Shown: positions 7,297 through 16,902 of the stretch, one piece after another
How positions within the stretch are numbered: position 1 is the stretch's first letter
Layout: each line of letters opens with the position of its first letter
Assembly: GCF_000449425.2 (NCBI RefSeq)
Contig: NZ_AVHW01000009.1
Location: 1-40,300 of the forward strand
Direction of reading: 5' to 3'
From: Clostridioides difficile CD160
GTDB taxonomy: Bacteria > Bacillota > Clostridia > Peptostreptococcales > Peptostreptococcaceae
Length of the DNA stretch: 40,300 nucleotides
The notes under the pieces: model-generated
What the model was told of the DNA's origin: nothing
Databases searched by the model: none
Seen by the model: the letters and a program-made list of their open reading frames with translations, nothing else
Translations under genes and position numbers: made by a program

Positions 7297-9000
7297 CTAT
7301 TTTTTATCTATACAGAGAGCATTTTTCTTTGAAAAGTCAGCTTTTTCAGTTTTTACATTTAAAGTCCTAGTATAATCAACTACTTTCCATTCAGAATCAC
7401 TTAATGCTACATCTACAGTAGCTTCTGTATCATAATTTCCTTCTTTAGTTTCAAAAATTTCACGTAATGTAATAGATGCGAAACCATTAGTTTTTGTATT
7501 CCATGAAACTATGTAAGAAGTTTTCTTATCTGCATGAAGAGCAGTAACTGTATGTGCTATTTTTTGTAAAGTACTCTGTGATATTCCCATATCTACAATA
7601 CTTGTAAATTCCTTACTGCTAACATCTCCTTTTAACACAGCTTTACTAAATTTTTTCAAAGTATTTTTTATGGCAAGTTCATTTTCTTTTGTAAAAGAAG
7701 AACTAGAGTAGTTTATTATATCAGATACTCCTGTGACATTCTCTATAACTGAAAGTGGTTCTCCTACCATTTTTATATTAATTGGGTATATACTTTTTAT
7801 TTTTAAAGTATCATCATTTGCTAAAGCTAAGTTAAATATAAGAGTCTCTTGATACGTTGGGAAAGACATATTAGTACCTTTTGGTCTTGTCTTACTAACT
7901 CTGTCTACCTTTACAACAAGAGTATCTCCTCTTTTTTCTAAAATATCATATGTATATCCATTATAAGATGTATAAGTATAGTTAGATAAGTCATCATAAT
8001 ACTTATCCATTCCACCATAATCCTCAAAAAGTTTGAATAATCCAACATGATTTGTTTCTTCTACAGCTTTATTATGACTTAAAATAAGTTTGTCTACAAA
8101 GGGCTTTAATACTTCTATCCCAGTATTATTTTTAGACGAATATTGAGATAATAAAGCTTCATAGCTGCTTAATTCATAATCTTTTAGATATAGAGCTTTT
8201 ACTGTCATATCTGTTTCCTCACCAAGATTGTGATTATAATTAAACACATATCTTATTGTTAGTGCTCCTCCAACATTTAAGTTTGTATCTGCTAGTAATC
8301 CACTGTAAGTTAAACGGCCTATTCCTTTTGTATCACTTTCTAATTTTCTAGTTCTTTCTAATAATGATATTCCTTGTTGTTCAGCTCGAATTTTTTCTGG
8401 TTCTCCCCACTTAACAATAAAGTCCTGTAATTTCTGATTAGCAGTATCACTACCTGCACTTTGTAGCTCAAGTACATTTTGATAGTCTTCTACTCTTTGC
8501 TTTTTCTTAGCTTCTTCACTTGCACTTCCATTTGCTATAGCGCTTGGAGGAACAACACTTTTTAGCGATTCCGTTGTTCTATATTTTACATCAACAAAAT
8601 ATAATCTTGTTGCAGGGTCATAACCAACTTCACTTATTTTAAATTGTTCCCATTCAAAAGGTGTTTTTGCAAATTCTGTTAATAAGTAGTTACCATAGCT
8701 AAAGTTCAGGACATCATTATCTTCTCCTTTTAAATATTTATCAACTTTTTCCAAACAAATTCTTATTGCAGTCATATCTTTTTCATTAATTTTTAATAAA
8801 TTAGATTTATCAACAGTTATTCTATCACTAATAAGGTTATAAATAATATTGTCTTTTTCATCTGCAGTTGTCTGTGCCAATCTTCTTCCTGCAACTTCTT
8901 CTAATGTTAAAGAATTCGTTTTTTCAACGTTAGATTTACAACCTGTGACTGTTGACCCTAATAATGTTATTAAAAATAAACTTAGAAATTTTTTATTCAA
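7297..9000 (-). CDS. Large lipoprotein, possible multi-domain VirB8/TcpC-like subunit
   Basis: This 567-aa protein starts at TTG 9000 after AAAGGATGG. It has a lipoprotein signal peptide with lipobox VTGC, giving lipid-linked Cys21 on the outer face of the membrane. The rest is soluble and beta-rich. It appears to hold repeated ~110-130-aa domains, with strand patterns such as YDILEKRGDTLVVKV and DVALSDSEWKVVDYTR. These look like NTF2-like folds of the VirB8/TcpC kind, but that is inference from pattern only. It is the last gene of the secretion locus, following the coupling ATPase and a 150-aa orphan, and ends in a strong terminator. A role as an outer scaffold of the conjugation channel is plausible. 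Confidence 0.75.
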   Translation of the reverse strand: MNKKFLSLFLITLLGSTVTGCKSNVEKTNSLTLEEVAGRRLAQTTADEKDNIIYNLISDRITVDKSNLLKINEKDMTAIRICLEKVDKYLKGEDNDVLNFSYGNYLLTEFAKTPFEWEQFKISEVGYDPATRLYFVDVKYRTTESLKSVVPPSAIANGSASEEAKKKQRVEDYQNVLELQSAGSDTANQKLQDFIVKWGEPEKIRAEQQGISLLERTRKLESDTKGIGRLTYSGLLADTNLNVGGALTIRYVFNYNHNLGEETDMTVKALYLKDYELSSYEALLSQYSSKNNTGIEVLKPFVDKLILSHNKAVEETNHVGLFKLFEDYGGMDKYYDDLSNYTYTSYNGYTYDILEKRGDTLVVKVDRVSKTRPKGTNMSFPTYQETLIFNLALANDDTLKIKSIYPINIKMVGEPLSVIENVTGVSDIINYSSSSFTKENELAIKNTLKKFSKAVLKGDVSSKEFTSIVDMGISQSTLQKIAHTVTALHADKKTSYIVSWNTKTNGFASITLREIFETKEGNYDTEATVDVALSDSEWKVVDYTRTLNVKTEKADFSKKNALCIDKK

Positions 9001-9021
9001 ACTTATGCACCATCCTTTACA

Positions 9022-9474
9022 TCAAATAATTAATTTGCCATGCTTTTTAAATATCTTACATTTTTTTAAATTATCCTGTATTTCGTCTGAAGAAAAATAC
9101 TCTAACACATCTTTTTCTAAGCGCTTACCAGGGTTTTGTTTTAAAAATTCTCTTATACTCATTCCTTTTTTATAAATTATATTTTTTTTATTAAATAAAA
9201 AATTGTCATCAGATTCTGATTTTATATTATTTGTTTCTTTTAAGACATCTTTTCCTTTTTTAATACTAACTTTTTTAATTTCTAGTAGATATCCATTTTG
9301 AATATTAATATTTTGTGAAGCTAAATTATGACCATCTTGAATATAAACTTGAGGTATACCTAAGTTAATACCAGATTCTATAGCTATATTTTTGATACTT
9401 TTTCTACGATATTTTTCTTCAATAAAAAATATTTCTTTTTTTAGTTCTGAGTCTATATTAGAAATACATATCAT
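9022..9474 (-). CDS. Hypothetical cytoplasmic protein of the secretion locus
   Basis: This 150-aa protein starts at ATG 9474 after AAGGAG. It is lysine-rich and has no membrane segment. The last ~50 residues (SIREFLKQNPGKRLEKDVLEYF onward, about 101-150) could form a small helix-turn-helix-like or docking domain; I do not recognise it. It sits between the coupling ATPase (18-nt gap) and the lipoprotein, so it is probably part of the machine. Confidence 0.75.
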   Translation of the reverse strand: MICISNIDSELKKEIFFIEEKYRRKSIKNIAIESGINLGIPQVYIQDGHNLASQNINIQNGYLLEIKKVSIKKGKDVLKETNNIKSESDDNFLFNKKNIIYKKGMSIREFLKQNPGKRLEKDVLEYFSSDEIQDNLKKCKIFKKHGKLII

Positions 9475-9492
9475 ATTACAAACTCCTTTTAA

Positions 9493-11541
9493 TTAAATTT
9501 CTTTCCAAATACTGAATTCATCATCATCAAATATTTCTTTTTTTTCTTTAGATGACTTTATTTCATTACTTGATTCAATTAATGAATTGTTTTTATTACT
9601 ATTAGGTTCTTGTTTTAGCCAAAATTTATTGAGAAATTGAAAAAATTCAGCTAATTCTTCATTAGATGGAGTTAAAAGTATTCCATGCACAAATTTTGTC
9701 TTTTCATTAAAGAATTTAACAGCTAATTCACCTTTATTTTTTAATCTTTCTCTAAACTTCCTATCTCCAGTAGTTCTTTCAATATGTTCAGGGCTTCCCA
9801 TAACAGAAATTCTACATGGAATATTGTCTGTTACTGTTTTTGAGATTATTTCATTTTTTATAATATGAGGCATCATAATTATTCTTATTCCAGTCGCAGG
9901 TAATCTTGTAACTAGTTCACTTAATAATCCTTGAAATTCTGATTTAGTATCTTTATCCATAGTTTCTGCCAATGTTATAACTTCATCTATAACCACATAA
10001 AGTAGAGGCATATGTATATCTGGATTCTTTTTTTTATAATCCCATATATTAACATATCCTGCACTTCCAATTAGTTCTTGCCTTTTTGAACCTTCTACTT
10101 TAACAACATATCTTAGCTCTTTTAAAATATCTTCAGGGGAACTTACAAATCTTTTAACATGTGGTATTTTAAAAGAGTTATAGTCTGATAACTTATCTTT
10201 TGGGTCACATATATGAAATTCTGCTTCAGATGGAGGAAGAAAAAAGGCAATTTGTGATAAAATACTAAGTGCTAAAGATGTTTTTCCAGTTCGAGGAGTA
10301 CCTGATATAAGAAGAGAGTCCATATGTTTTAAATCCTTACATACAACTTCCCCTTCCATATCAATACCAAATATAACTGGAAGGTAGTTTTCACTATCAA
10401 GCACATAATTTTCAGCTAATTTATATGTATCTCTTAAGGATACCTTTGTAAAAGCACCCTTCATTATTTTTATTTTTATAATATCTCCAACTGTTACACC
10501 TAGACCATATATATTTTCATCCAAGACTCCTTTATCATTGTCAAAAGCATATATATTTACAATTTCTTTAACTAGAGAATCTTCATTTTTTAACCAACGT
10601 GGTCTTTTTATAGATAAAGATATATAGAATAATTTTTCTTCCAATTCGACTAAGTACATTTTTTCTATCTCTTGATTTCTTCCACCGATTATTTTTGCTG
10701 AGTTTTCTATTATTACATCCCAAGCTAAAAATTCATCATCATCTTCATCAAATTTTTTTACATCATTAAAATTAGGATTTATATATGGCAAACAATTACT
10801 TATGCTATCATAAAGAAATTTTCTAGGTATCATTCCATTTAGCATATTTGTTCTAAGGTTTTCTAATATAAAAGCCATATTATTTTGAATATTTTCATTA
10901 TCAGTTAAAATATCAGAATATGCATCCTCCTCCTCATCAAAGAAATAATCCTCATCGTCTTCATCCTCCTCTTCGAGAGTATAAGAAGAATCCGCTTCTG
11001 ATATTTCTTCGTTTATAGTACTCTTATCCTCAGTAGTATTTTTAATATTTAAGTAAGAAATATAAAATAAAGGGACTCCTATCCCAGCTGAAAATAATCC
11101 ACTAAGTATCAGGTCCAGTCCCTTCGTTTTTCCGAATATTAGACCTATAGCCCCTATTGCAGCAGTAATTATACTTGTTATAACTATAGTGCGACCAGTT
11201 TTTACTATAGTTAATAGTTTTAAATCATTAAATGAAGTTACAAAGTCTTTTAAGAAATCAAAGAAACTTTTAAAAAATATTACAAATGTATCAAATATTT
11301 TTTCTTCACTGGAGGCAGGGGATGTCTGTTGTTGCAAACTAGACATCCAATCATCTGAAATGTTATTACTCATATTATGTTCAGAAAAATCCAAGCCTTC
11401 ATCCCAATTCAAGTCTCCTAAACTACTTTCATCTGAGTCAAAATCATCTAATCTAGGTTCTTTATCTGCTGCATAAAGGTTGTTTCGTTCTATTTTCCTA
11501 TCATCTATAGCACTTTTAGATACTTTGCTTTGCATACTCAT
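9493..11541 (-). CDS. FtsK/TcpA-like DNA-transfer coupling ATPase
   Basis: This 682-aa protein should pump DNA into the secretion channel, as VirD4 and TcpA do. Start: ATG 11541 lies 7 nt after AAAGGGG; an in-frame GTG at 11550 overlaps that site. The N-terminus is acidic and disordered, two membrane helices follow at ~114-165, then a second acidic stretch (~180-205) and the FtsK/SpoIIIE motor. Its Walker A is SGTPRTGKTSLA (~412-424). CDPKDKLSDY and KIPHVKRFVSSPED follow in the FtsK order. Walker B is LLYVVIDEVITLAE (~511-524) and the sensor-like segment is TGIRIIMMPH. All catalytic residues are present. Its placement beside the VirB4-like ATPase supports a conjugation role rather than chromosome segregation. 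Confidence 0.9.
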   Translation of the reverse strand: MSMQSKVSKSAIDDRKIERNNLYAADKEPRLDDFDSDESSLGDLNWDEGLDFSEHNMSNNISDDWMSSLQQQTSPASSEEKIFDTFVIFFKSFFDFLKDFVTSFNDLKLLTIVKTGRTIVITSIITAAIGAIGLIFGKTKGLDLILSGLFSAGIGVPLFYISYLNIKNTTEDKSTINEEISEADSSYTLEEEDEDDEDYFFDEEEDAYSDILTDNENIQNNMAFILENLRTNMLNGMIPRKFLYDSISNCLPYINPNFNDVKKFDEDDDEFLAWDVIIENSAKIIGGRNQEIEKMYLVELEEKLFYISLSIKRPRWLKNEDSLVKEIVNIYAFDNDKGVLDENIYGLGVTVGDIIKIKIMKGAFTKVSLRDTYKLAENYVLDSENYLPVIFGIDMEGEVVCKDLKHMDSLLISGTPRTGKTSLALSILSQIAFFLPPSEAEFHICDPKDKLSDYNSFKIPHVKRFVSSPEDILKELRYVVKVEGSKRQELIGSAGYVNIWDYKKKNPDIHMPLLYVVIDEVITLAETMDKDTKSEFQGLLSELVTRLPATGIRIIMMPHIIKNEIISKTVTDNIPCRISVMGSPEHIERTTGDRKFRERLKNKGELAVKFFNEKTKFVHGILLTPSNEELAEFFQFLNKFWLKQEPNSNKNNSLIESSNEIKSSKEKKEIFDDDEFSIWKEI

Positions 11542-11546
11542 TAGAA

Positions 11547-11693
11547 TCACCCCTTTGCGATAAAAACATAGATAAATAAGAATATTGCAAATAAACTAAA
11601 CACTATATAAAAACTTGTTTTTGATTTTTCATTCATGGAGCTATTTAATATATAACTAAATAGAAATATTAACAAAATTATAATAAATATCAT
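11547..11693 (-). CDS. 48-aa two-helix membrane protein
   Basis: A short gene lies between the VirB4-like and coupling ATPases. ATG 11693 follows a near-perfect TTAGGAGG by 5 nt. The product has two hydrophobic helices (about residues 2-16 and 27-45) joined by a polar NSSMNEKSKTS turn, ending with AKG. Its stop codon overlaps the ribosome binding site of the coupling ATPase, a sign of translational coupling. Size and layout are like small VirB3/PrgI or TcpD/E-type subunits, but the sequence is too short to assign. Confidence 0.8.
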   Translation of the reverse strand: MIFIIILLIFLFSYILNSSMNEKSKTSFYIVFSLFAIFLFIYVFIAKG

Positions 11694-11702
11694 GATAGCC
11701 TC

Positions 11703-13760
11703 CTAATTTTTTAAATTAACACCTGTTTTAAATATTTTTGAAGAAGCTACATCATTTGGAAGTTCCATTCTTGTTAAACCGATTTTATCTGAATCTAAAG
11801 AAAATAAGAAAGCATTTTGTAAGTGAGAACTTATTTTTGATGAACTATTTTTATTATGTTGATTTTTATTTTTAATTCTTTTTGCAGATGATAATTCATA
11901 TAAAGTAGGTTTAAATTGTGGGACCTGCAATCTTGTAACAAGTTCATCAATTACTTTTGTATCTTTAATCGCTCCAACAAAGAAAGATGTTGTATTACTA
12001 AATATTCCAAATTTATCATCATCCAATAGTTTTTGAACATCATTTGTTACAATTATATTTACATCTCCAATTTTTCTTCCACCAGTTACAGCAACTCCAA
12101 GTGTCTTGTCTGAGTCAGGGAATTTACCCCAACGTTGAAATTCTTCCCAAAGTTTAACATTAAAACAACCTTGTGCCTTGCTATATATTGAGCGAAGATG
12201 ACTTAATATAGAAGCCTCTATTTGCATCAAGGTTAATTGAGTTTCGTCAACAGCATGTTGAGATTTACCTTCCATACCAAAAGAACATATAATCAAATCT
12301 GCAGACATAAGAGAATCTATATTAACTTTTTCTTTAAATGTATGTGACATTGTTCCATTTTTCTCAAAATATCTACTAGTCAATGCAATTGCTTTTTTAA
12401 CTGCATTTTTATACTCAGTATTTGTTCTGTAAATGTGTGTTTCATTATAGGAACTTAAACTTTTTAATTTGTCATAGACATCAAAAATAGATAAACCTTT
12501 TGAGTTAACCCAAGTACTCTCTTCATCTGTAATTCCAGCCTCAGAATATACTAATCCTATTGCATCTTCTAGTACAACACTTAACCAAGTATCTTTATCA
12601 AACTCTTTGCCTAATAAAGCTCTAAGTTTTGCACGTGTGAAATCTAAAGAAAGTGCCTTAGCTTTTTCATCTATCTCTCTTATACCTGTTTTTGGAGCTA
12701 TTTCCATTGATTCGAAGTACTTGCCAGTACCATCACCCATATTTAAAATTTCTACCTTACTGTTATGACTTAAAAAATTAGCCATAGGAATATATTCAGT
12801 TCCTTCTATATCCATTATAGTTATTTTGAATCCAGCAGCTATTAATTGAAGTAGTATACTCTTTACAAACAGGGATTTTCCCCATCCTGTTTCTGATGTG
12901 ACTAGCCAATTTTCAGCACTAACAGACTCTTGCTTCACCTTTTTAAACACTGGAAATCTAGAGTTTATATCAATTCCAAAGCATATTCCCTCTTCACCTA
13001 AAGTTCCTTGTTCATAGGTAGAATATCTTGATACAATTTCATCTGTAATTATCTGAGCAGGAATATAATCTTTTACTGATTTTAAGTACAAATGGCTGAA
13101 TGGGCTGAAATATTTTAAAAAATCAGGTATTTCATATAAAATTCTTTTTGTTTTTATTCCAAGATTTTTTGTACATTGCTCCATTTTCTTTATATTATAA
13201 TCAAATAAAGAGCCACGAGGTCCTGATATAATCATTAGTATTGAACTTTTCATTATACCTCGACCTCTTTGTTTATCTGCTATTGAGAGATAATTTAATG
13301 ATTCCTCAATATATTTTTGCTTGTTTATAGAATCTATATTTTTATGAAGATTATAAGCATCTACATCAGTTTGTTTTTTTTCCTCACTTACTTCCTTTAA
13401 TGTGTTAAGTCTAGACTGCATAGCAGGAGAATCCCAATCTATAAAATGGTTTTCTAAATAATTTATAAAGGTGATTTTTATTCCATAGCTACATTCATTT
13501 CGTATAATATTTTTAAAACGTATTCTAAGCTCTCTAGGCATTTCGTTTATTAGATAATAATATGAGATATTTTCCTTACTATAGGTACATGAAAAATCAA
13601 TTCCTATAGTATCTGAAGTAGTATACAATTTCTTTGTATAGTTACTTTTATTTTTAGTCAAATTGCTATAATGTAAGTCATCATACAAGCTTAATGTATT
13701 TAAAAGGTTTTGATATTTTTTATCTAAAAAAGATAAAATTTTATTTGAAAGATTACTCAT
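11703..13760 (-). CDS. VirB4-like type IV secretion ATPase
   Basis: This 685-aa protein is the main ATPase of the channel. Start: ATG 13760 lies 9 nt after GAGGTG; an in-frame ATG at 13790 would overlap the upstream gene by 17 nt. The first ~280 residues resemble the less conserved VirB4 N-domain. Walker A is TSETGWGKSLFVKS (~286-300). FKITIMDIEGTEYIPMANFL follows, typical of HerA/VirB4 proteins (strand then IEGTEY). The Walker B position reads NVKLWEEFQRWGK (~535), where the usual DE is replaced by EE. VTGGRKIGDVNIIVTNDVQKLL and the FFVGAIKD segment match the C-terminal VirB4 pattern. There is no transmembrane segment; it probably docks at the inner face of the membrane through neighbouring small membrane proteins. 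Confidence 0.88.
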   Translation of the reverse strand: MSNLSNKILSFLDKKYQNLLNTLSLYDDLHYSNLTKNKSNYTKKLYTTSDTIGIDFSCTYSKENISYYYLINEMPRELRIRFKNIIRNECSYGIKITFINYLENHFIDWDSPAMQSRLNTLKEVSEEKKQTDVDAYNLHKNIDSINKQKYIEESLNYLSIADKQRGRGIMKSSILMIISGPRGSLFDYNIKKMEQCTKNLGIKTKRILYEIPDFLKYFSPFSHLYLKSVKDYIPAQIITDEIVSRYSTYEQGTLGEEGICFGIDINSRFPVFKKVKQESVSAENWLVTSETGWGKSLFVKSILLQLIAAGFKITIMDIEGTEYIPMANFLSHNSKVEILNMGDGTGKYFESMEIAPKTGIREIDEKAKALSLDFTRAKLRALLGKEFDKDTWLSVVLEDAIGLVYSEAGITDEESTWVNSKGLSIFDVYDKLKSLSSYNETHIYRTNTEYKNAVKKAIALTSRYFEKNGTMSHTFKEKVNIDSLMSADLIICSFGMEGKSQHAVDETQLTLMQIEASILSHLRSIYSKAQGCFNVKLWEEFQRWGKFPDSDKTLGVAVTGGRKIGDVNIIVTNDVQKLLDDDKFGIFSNTTSFFVGAIKDTKVIDELVTRLQVPQFKPTLYELSSAKRIKNKNQHNKNSSSKISSHLQNAFLFSLDSDKIGLTRMELPNDVASSKIFKTGVNLKN

Positions 13761-13773
13761 TTTTATATTCACC

Positions 13774-14955
13774 TCAACATTGGAGTTCATTTAAAAGGAC
13801 TTCGTCTAATTTTGTAAACCCTTTTGAACAATGCTGAAAATAAGCATTTCTTCTTTCATATTCATCGAATTTAAAGTATTTCATAATGAAAGGTATTTCT
13901 ATGTTAGCTGTTTTTTTAATTGCTACAATCGTTCTTGAAATATCTAAATTAAATTTTTCAATGTCAGAACTTCCAGAAATTGCAGAATACTCTTCTACAG
14001 TATTACCTTCTATTATCTTTTCACCAAACATACAATCAATTACAATGTGAACATCAACTTCCTCTTGAAAAAATTTTTCTAATATCGCTTTTCTTGGGTC
14101 AAAAACAGTATATATATGTTTTGAAAGCTTCATTAAATTTATAGTGTCAGCAGATAGTGAAGGAATATGGCTATATCTTTTACTGTATACATTTAACTTT
14201 GGGAGAAATAATAAAATTTTAGAAGTATGATTTTTATGTATTTTTAAATATTGTTGATATGCACATAAAAAAGATATTATATAATTACATCCATAATTTT
14301 TCACATATAATATTTTGCCACTATGTAACATAGGCACTTTATATGTACTATATATGAATGGTGTATTTGGTTTTGGAGAATTTTCTAACTTATTAATATA
14401 ATCATTTAATTTTTGCAATTCTTCTTTTGATTTCTTTTCATTTTCAGCTGCTTTATTTATTATATCTAAGATAGATTTGTCTATATTTTCATACTGATAA
14501 ACTAAATTCTCGATTCTTGATAAAGATTCTTTCATATTATCTAGTAACAAATCATTTTTTTCTTCATCTGATAGAACCATTGATTTTTTTAACAAGTTAA
14601 TATCTTTATTTGACTCTGATATAGTCATTCCTGTACATTTATAGTTATCAATTATGTAAGAAATAATTTCATCATCTTCTAAATAATCTTCACTTTCGTA
14701 AATATCAGCTTCAAGGCAACTAAATATACACTTATATAGAAATGCCTTTTCATCAGTACTTGGAACAACGTAAATAATTTTTTTGATTTTTTCTTTAAGA
14801 CCCATTAGACAGTTAAGTATTTGATTATCTGTACCTTCTGAACTATGAAATATTAAACACTCTATTGAGTCAAATGAAGCTATATTGCTTATATCTTTAT
14901 AATTAGTTGTGATTTTTGTATTAAAATCTTTTGTGGTTATTAGAATTGGTTTCAT
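13774..14955 (-). CDS. Possible degenerate MinD/TadZ-like protein
   Basis: This 393-aa protein starts at ATG 14955 after AAAGGAAA. Residues 1-110 alternate strands and helices like a receiver domain. Residues ~130-190 are a charged coiled coil. The C-terminal ~200 residues have KILYVKNYGCNYIISFLCAY where a P-loop could sit and VDVHIVIDCMFGE where Walker B would be, but no glycine-lysine loop. This parallels the next gene upstream (receiver-like N-terminus, linker, P-loop-like C-terminus), so the two may be paralogues. No direct homologue comes to mind. It ends just before the VirB4-like start. Confidence 0.55.
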   Translation of the reverse strand: MKPILITTKDFNTKITTNYKDISNIASFDSIECLIFHSSEGTDNQILNCLMGLKEKIKKIIYVVPSTDEKAFLYKCIFSCLEADIYESEDYLEDDEIISYIIDNYKCTGMTISESNKDINLLKKSMVLSDEEKNDLLLDNMKESLSRIENLVYQYENIDKSILDIINKAAENEKKSKEELQKLNDYINKLENSPKPNTPFIYSTYKVPMLHSGKILYVKNYGCNYIISFLCAYQQYLKIHKNHTSKILLFLPKLNVYSKRYSHIPSLSADTINLMKLSKHIYTVFDPRKAILEKFFQEEVDVHIVIDCMFGEKIIEGNTVEEYSAISGSSDIEKFNLDISRTIVAIKKTANIEIPFIMKYFKFDEYERRNAYFQHCSKGFTKLDEVLLNELQC

Positions 14956-14982
14956 AAAAATTTTCCTTTCTTGTTATAAATG

Positions 14983-16875
14983 TTATAGAGTTTCTATTAA
15001 TGGATTTATGCTATCTGCTATATTTATAAATTCTAGTGATGACCAGTCATAGGATGTTGAAATGCTTAAATTATCTTCATCATATGCTACACTTTCATCA
15101 GCTAAACAAAATATTTCCCTTAAATAATTCATATGTCTTGAGAATTCAGAGTTAGTTCCATTTGATATAATATACTTCCCTCTATATATAGAGGAGGCAA
15201 CTGGTGATGAATTTAGAGAGCTTAAGGATATTAAAGTATTTATTCTTCCACTATCATTATTGTCACAACAAATTAATACTTCTGATTGAAATAATATTTC
15301 CTTAAGATTTTTAATATAAGATATAGGACAATCAATTATTAATGTTTTATAATATTTTTGTATGGTTAAAATTGATTGAACTCTAGATATATCTTCTTCA
15401 GTTACATCAACATCATATGCTGATAGTAAACTATCAAATCCAAACTTTGTCTTATATGTTAATTTAGTTAAATTTATAGATTTTTTAAGATTTTTTACAC
15501 CTTGCTGTACAACTGGGTCACTACATAATAAATCATATAAACCTAAATGCGATAACAGCCCTTTATTTTTTATGTCAAAATCTACATATAGTACCTGGCT
15601 AGTTTCACTAAAATACTTTGCTAATTTCAAAGCAGTTGTTGTTATATGGCTTCTCCTATCACCTGTAACAACAATAATTCTTATCCCATCATTAGAAATA
15701 TTTCTCCCTTTAACAGTAATTATTTTTTCTATAATTTCTTTTTTTTCTATGACTTTAGGTTTCTTAGCCTCCTCAAACTTTTCTACCATAGAACTTATAT
15801 CTCCTAAGTCATCTGATAAGGTGTCTACCTCTTCCAGATTATTTTCGATATTATTTATATTGGAGTTATTAATACTTTTATTATCAATCGCTACATCGAT
15901 AATGTTACCAGCATTTCTTGCATTGATAGCAAATTCATTTAATTCTTCTAATTCTTTATCTACATTGTCAATTTGTATATTTTCTTTGAACTCATAGTGC
16001 ATATTATCAAATTCAGTTTCCACTTCACAAGCTTCTTCTACACTAGATTCACTTTTTAAATCATCTGATTTAATGATTAAATCTTCAACTAAATTATTTT
16101 TAGATATTGTTTGTTCAATCGATTCAATTTGAATATCATCTTCGTTAGAAACACTTGGTAATGGAATGTTTTCTTGCTCAAATTCATTTTTATTAAGTAC
16201 ATCTGAGTTTTTTTCCACTATAGCTACATTATTTTCAGTAGGTATTTTTTCTAAATCAGTTATTTGGCCGATGGGGCTTAAAGTGGTGTTAACTTTAGAT
16301 ATATTTTTTTTGTTTTTAGAATTTCTTCCAAATAGACCAAATAATTTTTTCTTAGGATATTCATTGTTATTTTTCATTTCTACTGTGTGAGAGTCTGGAG
16401 AACTTACATCTTCTTCTAAAATATCTTTACCTGAAGAAAAACTCTCAAGAGTATTCTCATATTTTTTACTAAGTACATTTATATTTAATGTAGCGATATT
16501 AATAATGTCATTATAGTTAATAGCTTCTTTTATGTGTATGTGAAGCATTGTTGGTGAAAATAATCTATTAGTAATATGATCTAAAATGGAAGTGTTCTTT
16601 ATAAGACTAATCACTTTAGATGAAGGATGATATTTACATAAGTAATTATTAAATGTATTGAGTAAAGAATCTAATTCTTCTTCTTTTATTTCATTGAAAG
16701 TATCTTGTAAAACTATGAATCTATCTATTTCAGCAGCATTTTTTTTTCGTAAATTATAATCTGTTACAAAGTCATTTATGTTTGAATATACAGTTATGCT
16801 AGTACCATCTTGAGTTTTTTCGAGTACATTTTTTATTTTATTAGCAGTTTTTTTACCTAATATAACAATTTTCAA
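14983..16875 (-). CDS. TadZ/CpaE-like MinD-family protein with degenerate P-loop
   Basis: This 630-aa protein starts at TTG 16875 after AGAAGGGTGAG. Residues 1-145 are a receiver-like alpha/beta domain lacking clear phosphorylation residues. Residues ~150-385 are a long acidic, low-complexity linker. The C-terminal ~235 residues are MinD/ParA-like: IIVVTGDRRSHITTTALKLA (~397-416) occupies the Walker A position, VLYVDFDIKNKGLLSHLG is the switch region, and YKTLIIDCPISY is Walker B. The deviant Walker lysines are missing (D and I align where both K residues belong), so ATP hydrolysis is doubtful. TadZ/CpaE proteins place pilus or secretion machines at a cell position; a positioning role here is inference. 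Confidence 0.7.
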   Translation of the reverse strand: MKIVILGKKTANKIKNVLEKTQDGTSITVYSNINDFVTDYNLRKKNAAEIDRFIVLQDTFNEIKEEELDSLLNTFNNYLCKYHPSSKVISLIKNTSILDHITNRLFSPTMLHIHIKEAINYNDIINIATLNINVLSKKYENTLESFSSGKDILEEDVSSPDSHTVEMKNNNEYPKKKLFGLFGRNSKNKKNISKVNTTLSPIGQITDLEKIPTENNVAIVEKNSDVLNKNEFEQENIPLPSVSNEDDIQIESIEQTISKNNLVEDLIIKSDDLKSESSVEEACEVETEFDNMHYEFKENIQIDNVDKELEELNEFAINARNAGNIIDVAIDNKSINNSNINNIENNLEEVDTLSDDLGDISSMVEKFEEAKKPKVIEKKEIIEKIITVKGRNISNDGIRIIVVTGDRRSHITTTALKLAKYFSETSQVLYVDFDIKNKGLLSHLGLYDLLCSDPVVQQGVKNLKKSINLTKLTYKTKFGFDSLLSAYDVDVTEEDISRVQSILTIQKYYKTLIIDCPISYIKNLKEILFQSEVLICCDNNDSGRINTLISLSSLNSSPVASSIYRGKYIISNGTNSEFSRHMNYLREIFCLADESVAYDEDNLSISTSYDWSSLEFINIADSINPLIETL

Positions 16876-16902
16876 ATTTTCTCACCCTTCTTAAATATTT
16901 AT

